Assembly: GCF_035975855.1 (NCBI RefSeq)
Contig: NZ_CP109055.1
Span: 4,774,001-4,838,000, forward strand
Source: Streptomyces sp. NBC_01304
GTDB lineage: Bacteria > Actinomycetota > Actinomycetes > Streptomycetales > Streptomycetaceae
Reading direction: 5' to 3'
DNA: 64,000 nt
In this document: one piece after another, positions 40,500-49,219 of the stretch
Layout of the letters: every line of letters begins with the position of its first letter
Position numbering within the stretch: the stretch's first letter is position 1
Position numbers and translations under genes: made by a program
Notes under the pieces: model-generated
The model's input: only the letters and a program-made list of their open reading frames with translations
Told to the model about the DNA's origin: nothing
Database searches by the model: none

Positions 40500-41228
40500 T
40501 CAGACGGCGGCCGGGTCCTCCTCGACGAGGAGGTTGCGGGTGCGGTTCGAGTCGAGCGGAATGCCGGGGCCCATCGTGGTGGTGAGCGAGGCCTTCTTGA
40601 TGTAGCGACCCTTGGCCGCGGACGGCTTGAGGCGGAGGATCTCGTCGAGCGCCGCACCGTAGTTCTCCACCAGCTTGGTGTCGTCGAAGGACACCTTGCC
40701 GATGATGAAGTGCAGGTTCGAGTGCTTGTCGACGCGGAACTCGATCTTGCCGCCCTTGATCTCGTTGACCGCCTTGACGACGTCGGGCGTCACGGTGCCG
40801 GTCTTCGGGTTGGGCATGAGACCACGCGGGCCGAGGACGCGGCCGAGGCGGCCGACCTTGCCCATGAGGTCCGGGGTGGCGACGACGGCGTCGAACTCGT
40901 TGAGGCGGTTGCCCGCCGCGATCTCGGCGATCAGTTCGTCGGAGCCGACGATGTCGGCGCCGGCGGCTTCCGCGGCCGCAGCACGGTCACCGGTCGCGAA
41001 GACCAGGACCCGGGCGGTCTTGCCGGTGCCGTGCGGGAGGTTCACGGTGCCACGGACCATCTGGTCGGCCTTGCGCGGGTCAACACCCAGGCGGAAGGCG
41101 ACCTCGACGGTGCCGTCGAACTTGGTCGCGGAGGTCTCCTTGGCGAGACGGACGGCCTCGAGCGGGGCGTAGAGCTTGTCCCGGTCGATCTTGGCGTCGC
41201 CAGCGCGGAGAGTCTTGCTGCGCTTCAC
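40500..41228 (-). CDS. rplA: 50S ribosomal protein L1
   Basis: L1-stalk protein; in E. coli it represses its own operon. The 242-residue protein starts at GTG ([20 protein letters not shown]), with AGGAG upstream, and has the signature [15 protein letters not shown] and [18 protein letters not shown]. The long upstream extension of the frame overlaps the leader and is rejected. Confidence 0.97.
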   Translation of the reverse strand: MKRSKTLRAGDAKIDRDKLYAPLEAVRLAKETSATKFDGTVEVAFRLGVDPRKADQMVRGTVNLPHGTGKTARVLVFATGDRAAAAEAAGADIVGSDELIAEIAAGNRLNEFDAVVATPDLMGKVGRLGRVLGPRGLMPNPKTGTVTPDVVKAVNEIKGGKIEFRVDKHSNLHFIIGKVSFDDTKLVENYGAALDEILRLKPSAAKGRYIKKASLTTTMGPGIPLDSNRTRNLLVEEDPAAV

Positions 41229-41310
41229 TGCTACTCCTGGAGTTTCAGGGATGGAGTTGTGGTGCGGACCAGCGCGTGGTCCTTCCACAGAGGTCAAACG
41301 GGGGTTGCGG

Positions 41311-41745
41311 TCAGCCCTCGACCGTGATGCCCATGGAACGGGCGGTGCCCGCGATGATCTTGGACGCGGCGTCCAGGTCGTTCGCGTTGAGGTCGGCCAT
41401 CTTGGTGGTGGCGATCTCGCGAACCTGCGCGTCGGTGATCTTGGCGACCTTGGTCTTGTGGGGCTCGCCGGAGCCCTTCTCGACACCCGCGGCCTTGAGG
41501 ATCATCTTCGCGGCCGGCGGCGTCTTGGTGATGAAGGTGAAGGAACGGTCTTCGTAGACCGTGATCTCCACCGGGATCACCCAGCCACGCTGCGACTCGG
41601 TCGCGGCGTTGTAGGCCTTGCAGAACTCCATGATGTTGACGCCGTGCTGGCCGAGCGCGGGGCCGACCGGCGGAGCCGGGTTCGCCGCACCGGCGTTGAT
41701 CTGGAGCTTGATAAGCCCCGTGACCTTCTTCTTCTTGGGAGGCAT
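41311..41745 (-). CDS. rplK: 50S ribosomal protein L11
   Basis: GTPase-centre protein and part of the thiostrepton site; also needed for RelA activation. The 144-residue product starts [20 protein letters not shown], with the proline-rich [20 protein letters not shown] and the C-terminal rRNA-binding domain. About 80 bp before rplA. Confidence 0.98.
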
Positions 41746-41921
41746 TGCTCTCTCCGGGTCCTAGTGAGAGTGAACCGCCTACATCCAGTCATCCGGATGG
41801 AGGCATACCGCACAACGATAACGGGTATCCATGCGCGGCCAAAAACCGAGCAGGTCAGAGCAGCTGCGAGAGCCGTTCTGACCTGGTCGGAGGCTTGTGT
41901 TCCAGAGCGTTCTGAAGATGC

Positions 41922-42812
41922 TCAGTTCTTCTGGATCTGGTCGAAACTGAGCTCGACCGGGGTCTCGCGGCCGAAGATCTCGACGAGGCCCTTGACCTTC
42001 TTCGAGTCGGCGTTGATCTCGTTGATCGTGGCCTGCAGCGTCGCGAACGGGCCGTCGGTGACGGTGACCGAGTCGCCGACCTCGAAGTCCAGGACCTGGA
42101 CCTCGACCTTGCGCTGCGGGACGGGCTTGCCCTCGGCCTCGGCGGCCTCGCGGGCGGCCTTCTCCTCGGCCTCCGGGGCGAGCATCTTGACGATCTCGTC
42201 CAGGGTCAGCGGGTACGGGTCGTAGGCGTTGCCCACGAAGCCGGTGACGCCGGGGGTGTTACGGACGACGCCCCAGGACTCGTTCGTCAGATCCATGCGC
42301 ACCAGGACGTAGCCGGGGAGCTTGTTCTGCTTGATGGTCTTGCGGTCGCCGTTCTTGATCTGGACGACCTCTTCCTGCGGCACCTCGGCCTGGAAGATGA
42401 AGTCCTCGACGTTCAGCGAGACGGCGCGCTGCTCGAGGTTGGTCTTCACGCGGTTCTCGTAACCGGCGTACGTGTGGATGACGTACCACTCGCCGGGGAG
42501 AGTGCGGAGCTCTTCGCGCAGGGCGGCGATCGGGTCGACCGGCTCAGCGGGCTCGGCGGCCTCTTCGGCAGCCTTGTCCTCGTCCTCGGACGCCTCGAGA
42601 GCGACCTCGGTGTCCTCGGTGTCGATCTCGTCGTCAGCCTCGGCGGCCTCGTCCTCGACGTGCATGGCAGCCTCTTCGGCGCCTTCGCCCGCGGCGGCGT
42701 CGGCAGCCTCGGCCTGGTCCGGGTCCTCGGCGTCCGCCGCCTCGACGATGTCGAGCTGGTCCTCCACGGACTCCGCCGACTCGATGGCGTCGTTCAGGTT
42801 CGGGTCAGACAC
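41922..42812 (-). CDS. nusG: Transcription elongation/antitermination factor NusG
   Basis: Binds RNA polymerase and Rho or S10. The 296-residue protein has an acidic Ala/Glu/Asp-rich N-terminal extension of about 105 residues typical of Streptomyces, then the NGN domain ([20 protein letters not shown]) and the KOW domain ([20 protein letters not shown]). Start is GTG with AGGAAGAAG upstream. About 85 bp after secE. Confidence 0.96.
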   Translation of the reverse strand: MSDPNLNDAIESAESVEDQLDIVEAADAEDPDQAEAADAAAGEGAEEAAMHVEDEAAEADDEIDTEDTEVALEASEDEDKAAEEAAEPAEPVDPIAALREELRTLPGEWYVIHTYAGYENRVKTNLEQRAVSLNVEDFIFQAEVPQEEVVQIKNGDRKTIKQNKLPGYVLVRMDLTNESWGVVRNTPGVTGFVGNAYDPYPLTLDEIVKMLAPEAEEKAAREAAEAEGKPVPQRKVEVQVLDFEVGDSVTVTDGPFATLQATINEINADSKKVKGLVEIFGRETPVELSFDQIQKN

Positions 42813-42896
42813 GGTGGCTGCTTCTTCCTGGATACATATGGGTAGAACGCGCGAAAGGGGCGCCGGGGACGGCGCCCTTCGCTCGGCGCACGGCGT

Positions 42897-43184
42897 CTAG
42901 CCGAATACGCCCTTGACGGCCTGCGAGAAGCCATAGTCAATCACGGTCACCAAGGCGATCATGATGACGACAAAGACAATCACCACTGTGGTGTACGTGG
43001 TGAGTTGGTTGCGAGTCGGCCAGACGACCTTGCGGAGTTCCGCAACGATCTGTCGGTAGAAGAGCGCGAGACGGCCCAGGGGGCCCTTCTTGCCGCGCTT
43101 CCCGCCCTTGCGGGTCTTCTTCTTCGACTCGGTCGCCTCGTCCGGGGCATCAGGCGTGTCAATCGAGCCCACGGCGTCCGTCAC
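42897..43184 (-). CDS. secE: Protein translocase subunit SecE
   Basis: Clamps SecY. The 95-residue protein has a Lys/Arg-rich cytoplasmic N-terminus, the conserved amphipathic FYRQIVAELRKVVWPTRNQL and a single membrane helix at about residues 66-86. Start is GTG with AGGTGAGAACGA upstream. Placed between tRNA-Trp and nusG as usual. Confidence 0.97.
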   Translation of the reverse strand: MTDAVGSIDTPDAPDEATESKKKTRKGGKRGKKGPLGRLALFYRQIVAELRKVVWPTRNQLTTYTTVVIVFVVIMIALVTVIDYGFSQAVKGVFG

Positions 43185-43296
43185 TCGTTCTCACCTGATT
43201 CCGGGTCGTGGCCGTGCCGCGCCCGGTTTGAGCCGCACGGCGATTGCATTGCAGTACGTACACATGCGCACACATCCTGGCGAAAGGTGTGTGTAG

Positions 43297-43369
43297 CAGG
43301 GCCGGAGGGACTTGAACCCCCAACCGCTGGTTTTGGAGACCAGTGCTCTACCAATTGAGCTACGACCCT
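43297..43369 (-). tRNA. tRNA-Trp (anticodon CCA)
   Basis: A 73-nt cloverleaf with a 7-bp acceptor stem (one G-T pair), D arm GCTCAATTGGTAGAGC, anticodon loop CTCCAAA and T loop TTCAAGT. The 3' CCA is not encoded. It lies just upstream of secE on the same strand. Confidence 0.95.
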
Positions 43370-43552
43370 TTGGTTTTCCCCCAACGTACCGCATCCGCCC
43401 AAGTGCACGGAGTGTGCGTGGAAGGTGCGGCCGGTGAAGGCCAACGAGGGATGAGTGTACGTGGTCCGCGCCCCGGCGTCGAACAGAATGGGATCCACCC
43501 GTCCGGGAAACCCGTGTGCCCGGGGTGTTTCCGGTCTGGAACGATGGAGCGC

Positions 43553-44779
43553 ATGAGCGCTGCTACTCCACCTACCGAACGCCGGGTCTCCGCACGCATC
43601 GGCGCAATCTCCGAGTCCGCCACCCTCGCCGTCGACGCCAAGGCCAAGGCCCTCAAGGCCGCCGGGGCTCCGGTGATCGGGTTCGGCGCGGGCGAGCCGG
43701 ACTTCCCGACTCCCGACTACATCGTCGAGGCCGCGATCGAGGCCTGCAAGAACCCGACGTACCACCGCTACACGCCGGCCGGCGGTCTCCCCGCACTCAA
43801 GGCCGCGATCGCCGCGAAGACGCTGCGCGACTCCGGCTACGAGGTCGAGGCCGCCAACGTCCTGGTCACCAACGGTGGCAAGCAGGCGATCTACGAGGCC
43901 TTCGCCACGATCCTGGATCCGGGCGACGAGGTCATCGTGCCGACCCCGTACTGGACGACGTACCCCGAATCCATCCAGCTCGCGGGCGGTGTCCCGGTCT
44001 TCGTGACCGCGGACGAGACGACCGGCTACCGGGTGTCCGTGGAGCAGCTCGAGGCTGCTCTCACGGAGAACACCAAGGTGCTGCTCTTCGTCTCCCCCTC
44101 CAACCCGACCGGCGCCGTCTACACGCGCGAGCAGGTCGAGGAGATCGGCCGCTGGGCCGCCGCGAAGGGCCTGTGGGTCCTCACCGACGAGATCTACGAG
44201 CACCTCGTCTACGGCGACGCGGAGTTCACCTCGCTGCCGGTGGTCGTGCCCGAGCTGCGCGACAAGTGCATCATCGTGAACGGCGTCGCGAAGACGTACG
44301 CGATGACCGGCTGGCGCGTGGGCTGGGTCATCGGCCCCAAGGACGTCATCAAGGCCGCGACCAACCTGCAGTCGCACGCCACGTCCAACGTCAGCAATGT
44401 GGCGCAGGCCGCGGCGATCGCCGCCGTCTCCGGTGACCTCACCGCGGTCGCCGAGATGCGCGAGGCCTTCGACCGGCGTCGGCAGACGATCGTGAAGATG
44501 CTCAACGCCATCGAGGGCGTCGTCTGCCCCGTTCCCGAGGGCGCCTTCTACGCGTACCCGTCGGTGAAGGGCCTGCTCGGCAAGGAGATCCGGGGCAAGC
44601 GCCCGCAGACCTCCGTCGAGCTGGCCGCGCTGATCCTGGACGAGGTCGAGGTCGCCGTGGTGCCGGGCGAGGCCTTCGGTACGCCGGGCTACCTGCGTCT
44701 TTCGTACGCCCTTGGTGACGAGCCGCTGGTCGAAGGGGTCACGCGGATCCAGGAGCTGCTCGCCGAGGCCAAGGCCTGA
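43553..44779 (+). CDS. aspC: Aspartate aminotransferase, PLP-dependent class I
   Basis: Transfers the amino group between aspartate and 2-oxoglutarate. The 408-residue protein has [15 protein letters not shown], the substrate region [24 protein letters not shown], and the PLP lysine in [16 protein letters not shown]; the C-terminal YLRLSYAL carries the carboxylate-binding arginine. It belongs to the Ib subgroup. I chose the second of two close ATGs ([17 protein letters not shown]) as GGAG lies just ahead. The gene symbol follows common usage; substrate specificity is inferred. Confidence 0.9.
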   Translation: MSAATPPTERRVSARIGAISESATLAVDAKAKALKAAGAPVIGFGAGEPDFPTPDYIVEAAIEACKNPTYHRYTPAGGLPALKAAIAAKTLRDSGYEVEAANVLVTNGGKQAIYEAFATILDPGDEVIVPTPYWTTYPESIQLAGGVPVFVTADETTGYRVSVEQLEAALTENTKVLLFVSPSNPTGAVYTREQVEEIGRWAAAKGLWVLTDEIYEHLVYGDAEFTSLPVVVPELRDKCIIVNGVAKTYAMTGWRVGWVIGPKDVIKAATNLQSHATSNVSNVAQAAAIAAVSGDLTAVAEMREAFDRRRQTIVKMLNAIEGVVCPVPEGAFYAYPSVKGLLGKEIRGKRPQTSVELAALILDEVEVAVVPGEAFGTPGYLRLSYALGDEPLVEGVTRIQELLAEAKA

Positions 44780-44929
44780 GCAGGGACTGAGCAGGACTGA
44801 AATCGCGCTCCACGCGCGTGTGCGGGCCATCCGGGAGGCATCCCGGTTGGCCCGCTTGTTCGTTCGGGCAAGTACTCCTTGGAGGAAAGCCGCTTCCGGG
44901 ACGACGTATGCGTACGGCAGGATCTTGGG

Positions 44930-45958
44930 ATGGAGCGTGTACGGGACGTACGAGACCTGCCGAAGGCCCATCTGCATCTGCACTTCACCGGGTCGATGCG
45001 GCCCACGACCCTGCTGGAACTCGCCGACAAGTACGGCGTTCATCTGCCCGAGGCGCTGACCGGCGGGGAGCCGCCGAAGCTGCGGGCGACCGATGAGCGC
45101 GGGTGGTTCCGGTTCCAGCGGCTGTACGACATGGCGCGGTCCTGCCTGCGGGCGCCCGAGGACATCCAGCGGCTGGTCAGGGAGGCTGCCGAGGAGGATC
45201 TGCGGGACGGGTCCGGGTGGCTGGAGATCCAGGTCGATCCGACGTCGTACGCGCCCAGGCTGGGCGGGCTGATTCCGGCGCTCGAGATCATCCTCGATGC
45301 CGTGGACACCGCTCAGCGGGAGACCGGGCTGGGAATGCGGGTGCTTGTCGCCGCGAACCGGATGAAGCATCCGCTGGACGCGCGGACGCTGGCGCGGCTC
45401 GCGGTGCGGTACGCGGATCGGGGCATCGTCGGCTTCGGGCTCTCCAACGACGAACGACGGGGTCTGGCGAGGGACTTCGACCGGGCCTTCGCGATCGCGC
45501 GCGAGGGCGGGCTGCTCGCGGCGCCGCACGGCGGGGAGCTGACCGGGCCGGCCTCGGTGCGGGACTGCATGGACGATCTGCACGCGGCACGGATCGGGCA
45601 CGGCGTGCGCGCCGCGGAGGATCCGCGGCTGCTGCGGAAGCTGGCCGAGCGGGGCGTCACCTGCGAGGTGTGCCCTGCCTCCAACGTGGCGCTCGGGGTG
45701 TACGAGAAGCCCGAGGACGTGCCGCTGCGGACCTTGTGGGACGCCGGGGTGCCGATGGCGCTCGGGGCCGACGACCCGCTGTTGTTCGGGTCCCGCCTTG
45801 CCGCTCAGTACGAGATCGCGCGCAGGTACCACGGGTTCTCGGACACCGAACTGGCCGAGCTGGCGCGGCAGTCGGTGCGCGGGTCGGCGGCGCCGGAGGA
45901 CGTCAAGGCGAAGCTGCTGTCCGGGGTCGACGACTGGCTGGGCGGCCCGGAAGCCTGA
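44930..45958 (+). CDS. add: Adenosine deaminase
   Basis: Converts adenosine to inosine in purine salvage. The 342-residue protein has the zinc motif KAHLHLHFTGS (His16, His18), APHGGE (zinc His), the GHGVRAAEDP and CEVCPASNVALG motifs and the metal/catalytic GADDPLLFG near the C-terminus, so the active site is complete. Start at ATG 44930 with AGGA eight bases upstream. Its last 56 bp overlap a convergent unknown gene. Confidence 0.9.
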   Translation: MERVRDVRDLPKAHLHLHFTGSMRPTTLLELADKYGVHLPEALTGGEPPKLRATDERGWFRFQRLYDMARSCLRAPEDIQRLVREAAEEDLRDGSGWLEIQVDPTSYAPRLGGLIPALEIILDAVDTAQRETGLGMRVLVAANRMKHPLDARTLARLAVRYADRGIVGFGLSNDERRGLARDFDRAFAIAREGGLLAAPHGGELTGPASVRDCMDDLHAARIGHGVRAAEDPRLLRKLAERGVTCEVCPASNVALGVYEKPEDVPLRTLWDAGVPMALGADDPLLFGSRLAAQYEIARRYHGFSDTELAELARQSVRGSAAPEDVKAKLLSGVDDWLGGPEA

Positions 45959-46616
45959 AGTGGTGGAAGGGCGGATAGGCCCGGAAGCCGATGTCCAGTT
46001 CGTTGTGATGCCGCCGGTATTCAGGGGCCAGCTGGGGGCTGAGTGAGGCCGCCAGCGCGTCGTGGCCCTCGGCGACCCGCTTGTGACGAGGGCCGAATCC
46101 GGCGGCGTACTCGAACTGTGTGGACGCGGAGGCGAAGACGTCGCGGCTGCCGAAGAGGAACAGGGTGCGCGCGTGAGTGGCCGGGCGCAGCCAGTCCCGG
46201 GCGTCTTGGCGCGCGCTGCGGGCCTCCCAGGCGGCCGCGTGGGCGGCGGTGCGCTGTTCGTTCGTACGGACGGTCAGCGGGGCGCCCTGGCGCAGTGTGC
46301 GGCGCAGGCCGGGCCAGGCGGAGGGGCGCAGGCCCAGGGTGTGGTGGGCGAGGACAAGGTCGACCGGGCTGTCGGGGAAGAACTCCCTCGGCGGGCCCTC
46401 GCGCAGCGGGATGTGCACGATCGTGTGCCGGGAGAACGCGGCGAACGAGAACAGGGCCGCGAGCCTGGACAGGCCGTCGTGGTCGCCCTGGAGGTAGCCC
46501 CACCAGGAGCGCAGCGGGTCGTTGAGGGTCGTGTGGCGCAGTGGGTGGCGGGGCTGGATGATCCGGTACGTGTGCGGGCCGGTGCGCGGCCTGAACTCGT
46601 GGGCCTTCAGCTGCAT
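45903..46616 (-). CDS. Hypothetical protein
   Basis: A 237-residue protein starting MQLKAHEFRPRTGPHTYRII, rich in His and Arg, with no signal peptide or membrane helix. Segments such as NDPLRSWWGYLQGDHDGLSR and DLVLAHHTLGLRPSAWPGLR look conserved-like, but I do not recognise a family. The codon use fits a gene. Its 3' end overlaps adenosine deaminase by 56 bp in the convergent direction, unusual enough that the C-terminus should be treated with caution. Confidence 0.55.
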   Translation of the reverse strand: MQLKAHEFRPRTGPHTYRIIQPRHPLRHTTLNDPLRSWWGYLQGDHDGLSRLAALFSFAAFSRHTIVHIPLREGPPREFFPDSPVDLVLAHHTLGLRPSAWPGLRRTLRQGAPLTVRTNEQRTAAHAAAWEARSARQDARDWLRPATHARTLFLFGSRDVFASASTQFEYAAGFGPRHKRVAEGHDALAASLSPQLAPEYRRHHNELDIGFRAYPPFHHFRLPGRPASRRPRTAASP

Positions 46617-46681
46617 TTGGGCATCCGGTCAGGTGATGTCATGGCGTCCAGGGTGCGCGGGGCAAGGGTCTGCCCGCAACG

Positions 46682-47287
46682 TCATTTCCGTGTCGCGATC
46701 CCGGCGAGCAGGGTCCTGACCAGGGACGCCGCGAACTCGTCGACGGGGGGTGGCGGGAAGGGACCTGCGGCGTCATAGGCGAAGGCGCGCTGGGCACAGG
46801 CGCCGAGCAGCAGGGAGGCCGCCGCGAAGGTGTCGGTGTCGGGGCTGATGCGGCTGGCGTCCCGCTCCATGCGCAGATAGATGTCGAGGCCCCGGATCGG
46901 CATGTGCGGGCCGGTACCCATCTCCCGCATGGCCGCTTCGTGGCGGCTCTTGAGCTGGGTTTCCGCGTACAAGGAGGCGGCGATCGGGAAGCTCTGTTCG
47001 TAGAAGAGCGCCGCCTCCCGGGCGATCTCGACGAGGTTCTCCTCGACCGTGCGGTTACCGGCGTCCGGATCGTGTGCGAGGCCTTGGAGCAGCGGAGTCA
47101 GCTTGGGCAGCCGCTCCATCAGGACGGTGACGAAGAGCTCTTCCTTGCTCACGAAGTGCTTGTAGAGCGCCGCCTCCGAGCAGCCTGCCTCCTTGGCGAT
47201 GACCTTCGTGGTGGCGCGGGCCAGGCCGACGCTCAGCATCAAGTGGTGGGCTGCGTCGAGGATCCGGGTCCTGGCCGGTTTCTGCAT
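46682..47287 (-). CDS. TetR/AcrR family transcriptional regulator
   Basis: The 201-residue protein has the helix-turn-helix TTKVIAKEAGCSEAALYKHF (residues about 26-45) and a ligand-binding C-terminal region of unknown effector. Start at ATG 47287, with GGAG five bases upstream; the longer frame starts inside the regulatory region. It is divergent from an NAD(P)-binding protein, with two GTGAG/CTCAC palindromes between them, so it probably represses both. Confidence 0.9.
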   Translation of the reverse strand: MQKPARTRILDAAHHLMLSVGLARATTKVIAKEAGCSEAALYKHFVSKEELFVTVLMERLPKLTPLLQGLAHDPDAGNRTVEENLVEIAREAALFYEQSFPIAASLYAETQLKSRHEAAMREMGTGPHMPIRGLDIYLRMERDASRISPDTDTFAAASLLLGACAQRAFAYDAAGPFPPPPVDEFAASLVRTLLAGIATRK

Positions 47288-47315
47288 GTGTGCTCCAAGC
47301 AACCTTGACGAGTGG

Positions 47316-47331
47316 GTGAGCGTTTACTCAC
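47316..47331. promoter_or_regulatory. TetR operator-like box 1
   Basis: Sequence GTGAGCGTTTACTCAC, an inverted repeat with arms GTGAG and CTCAC. It is centred 23 bp from box 2, about two helical turns. Confidence 0.55.
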
Positions 47332-47337
47332 TCTAGT

Positions 47338-47355
47338 GGTGAGTGAATACTCACC
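47338..47355. promoter_or_regulatory. TetR operator-like box 2
   Basis: Sequence GGTGAGTGAATACTCACC, arms GGTGAGT and ACTCACC around four bases. It sits about 18 bp before the NAD(P)-binding gene's start. Confidence 0.6.
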
Positions 47356-47372
47356 CACCATGGAGGTGCGCA

Positions 47373-48014
47373 ATGAGGATCACAGTTTTCGGCGCTACAG
47401 GAGGCATCGGCCAGGAGGTCGTCCGGCAGGCACTGCAGGCGGGCCACCAGGTCACGGCGGTGGTACGGGACCCCGCACGGTTCACCGTCACGGGCGAGGG
47501 GCTCGAGGTGTTCCGGGCCGATCTGTCGGACCCGGAGGCACTGCGGCCTGCGGTGGCCGGGCAGGACGCGGTGCTCTCGGGGCTCGGGGCGCGCAAGGTG
47601 CAGGACGCGCGGGAGGGAATCGCGGCTCGCCTGACCCTGCCGGTGCTGCGGGCGATGGACGCGGAGGGGGTGCGCCGGCTCCTCGTGGTGAGCGCCGCCC
47701 CGCTGGCCGCCCCTGGGGCGCAACGCGAGCCGCTCGTCGACCGGTTGATGACGGCGGTGGTCAGCAGGGTGCTCAAGCCGGTCTACGTCGACCTGAGGGC
47801 GATGGAGGACGACCTGGCCCGCAGCGCGACGGACTGGACCTCCGTGCGGCCGCCGAAGCTGGTGGACAAGCCGCTCACGGGCACGTACCGCACGGAGATC
47901 GGCCGCAATCCGCGCAGCGCGCGGACGATCGGACGGGCCGATGTGGCGCACGCGATGCTGGCGATGATCGACGATCCGGCGACCGTGAAGCAGGCCGTCG
48001 GCGTCGCGTACTGA
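47373..48014 (+). CDS. NAD(P)-binding (NmrA/SDR-type) oxidoreductase
   Basis: The 213-residue protein opens with the Rossmann motif ITVFGATGGIGQEVV and has ADLSDPEAL and RRLLVVSAAP segments of atypical short-chain or NmrA-like proteins; no classical YxxxK catalytic pair is clear. Substrate unknown. Start at ATG 47373 with GGAGGTG upstream. Probably controlled by the divergent TetR regulator, as in many redox or electrophile-responsive pairs. Confidence 0.8.
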   Translation: MRITVFGATGGIGQEVVRQALQAGHQVTAVVRDPARFTVTGEGLEVFRADLSDPEALRPAVAGQDAVLSGLGARKVQDAREGIAARLTLPVLRAMDAEGVRRLLVVSAAPLAAPGAQREPLVDRLMTAVVSRVLKPVYVDLRAMEDDLARSATDWTSVRPPKLVDKPLTGTYRTEIGRNPRSARTIGRADVAHAMLAMIDDPATVKQAVGVAY

Positions 48015-48082
48015 AGACCGCGTGCGCCGACAGCCTCACGTGCTGACAGCCGCCTGCTCTGACAGCCGCCTGGCGACGGCGC

Positions 48083-49138
48083 CTAGAGCTCGACGCCCAC
48101 CGTCACGGGCTCGTTGACCAGCGTGACCCCGAAGGCCTCGTGGACGCCCGCGACCACCTCTCGGGCCAGCGCGAGGAGGTCCTCGGTGGTGGCAGCGCCG
48201 CGGTTGGTGAGGGCGAGGGTGTGCTTGGTGGAGATGCGGGCGGGGCCGGCGCCGTACCCCTTGGTGAAGCCGGCCTTGTCGATCAGCCAGGCCGCGGAGG
48301 TCTTGGTCAGCCCCTCCCCCGCCGGATAGGCGGGCGGGGTGACGTCCGGGCCGAGACGCTCGTGCACGCGCGCGTGGAAGGCGGCGAACTCGTCTTCGGT
48401 GAGCATCGGGTTGGTGAAGAACGACCCGGCCGACCAGGTGTCGTGGTCCTCGGGATCGAGGACCATCCCCTTGCCGGAGCGCAGCTTCAGCACGGTCTCG
48501 CGGGCCTTTTGCAGGGGCACCCGGTCGCCCGCCCCGACGCCGAGGGCGCGGGCCGTCTCCAGGTACTTCAGGGGGGCACTCAGGCCGCCTGCGTCCTCCA
48601 GTTGGAAGCGGACGCGCAGGACCACATAGCGGTCGGGATCGGCCTTGAAGCGGCTGTGGCGGTACGAGAAGGCGCACTCGGCGTTCGGAATCGTGACCGT
48701 CTCGGCGGTCTTCCGGTCGTACGCGATCACTTCGGCGATCGTCGAGGAGACTTCCTGGCCGTACGCGCCCACGTTCTGGATCGGTGTCGCACCGGCCGAG
48801 CCGGGGATGCCGGCCAGGCACTCGATGCCCGCGAGCCCGGCCTCGACCGTGCGCGCGACGGCGTCGGTCCAGACCTCGCCGGCCGCCAACTCCAGCCGCG
48901 TACCTTCGAGTTCGAAACCGGTCGTGGCGATGCGCAGGGCCGTACCGGCGAAGCCCTTGTCGCCGATGACCAGGTTGCTGCCGCCACCGATGACCAGGAG
49001 CGGAGTGCCCGCGGCGTCGGCCTCGCGGACGGCGGCGACCACCTCCGCGTCGGTCTCCGCGGTGATCAGGCGGTCGGCGGGGCCGCCGAGCCGGAAGGTG
49101 GTCAGCGGGGCGAGGGGGGCTTCGTGGAGTTCCTGCAC
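48083..49138 (-). CDS. murB: UDP-N-acetylenolpyruvoylglucosamine reductase
   Basis: FAD enzyme reducing UDP-GlcNAc-enolpyruvate to UDP-MurNAc for peptidoglycan. The 351-residue protein starts TFRLGGPADRL near the N-terminus, with the FAD motif VIGGGSNLVIGD, GIPGSAGATPIQNVGAYG, AFSYRHSRFK and the catalytic-Ser region WSAGSFFTNP. The start is GTG 49138 without a clear ribosome binding site; TACCCT seven bases upstream could be a -10 box, giving a leaderless message. A strong hairpin lies immediately upstream. Confidence 0.93.
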   Translation of the reverse strand: MQELHEAPLAPLTTFRLGGPADRLITAETDAEVVAAVREADAAGTPLLVIGGGSNLVIGDKGFAGTALRIATTGFELEGTRLELAAGEVWTDAVARTVEAGLAGIECLAGIPGSAGATPIQNVGAYGQEVSSTIAEVIAYDRKTAETVTIPNAECAFSYRHSRFKADPDRYVVLRVRFQLEDAGGLSAPLKYLETARALGVGAGDRVPLQKARETVLKLRSGKGMVLDPEDHDTWSAGSFFTNPMLTEDEFAAFHARVHERLGPDVTPPAYPAGEGLTKTSAAWLIDKAGFTKGYGAGPARISTKHTLALTNRGAATTEDLLALAREVVAGVHEAFGVTLVNEPVTVGVEL

Positions 49139-49151
49139 GCGCTCAAGGGTA

Positions 49152-49190
49152 CGGTCCGTGGCCCCTCCCGCTCGGAGGGGCCACGGACCG
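49152..49190 (-). terminator. 17-bp perfect hairpin after the MFS gene
   Basis: Arms 49152-49168 and 49174-49190 with a five-base loop; 30 bp past the MFS stop and only 14 bp before the murB start codon. Confidence 0.8.
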
Positions 49191-49219
49191 CCTGCGTACG
49201 ACACCTGGGTGCGCCCGGC

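Noticed and set aside
43181..45832. 883-codon minus-strand frame across tRNA-Trp, aspC and add
   Set aside because: It reads through a tRNA and two certain genes on the other strand.
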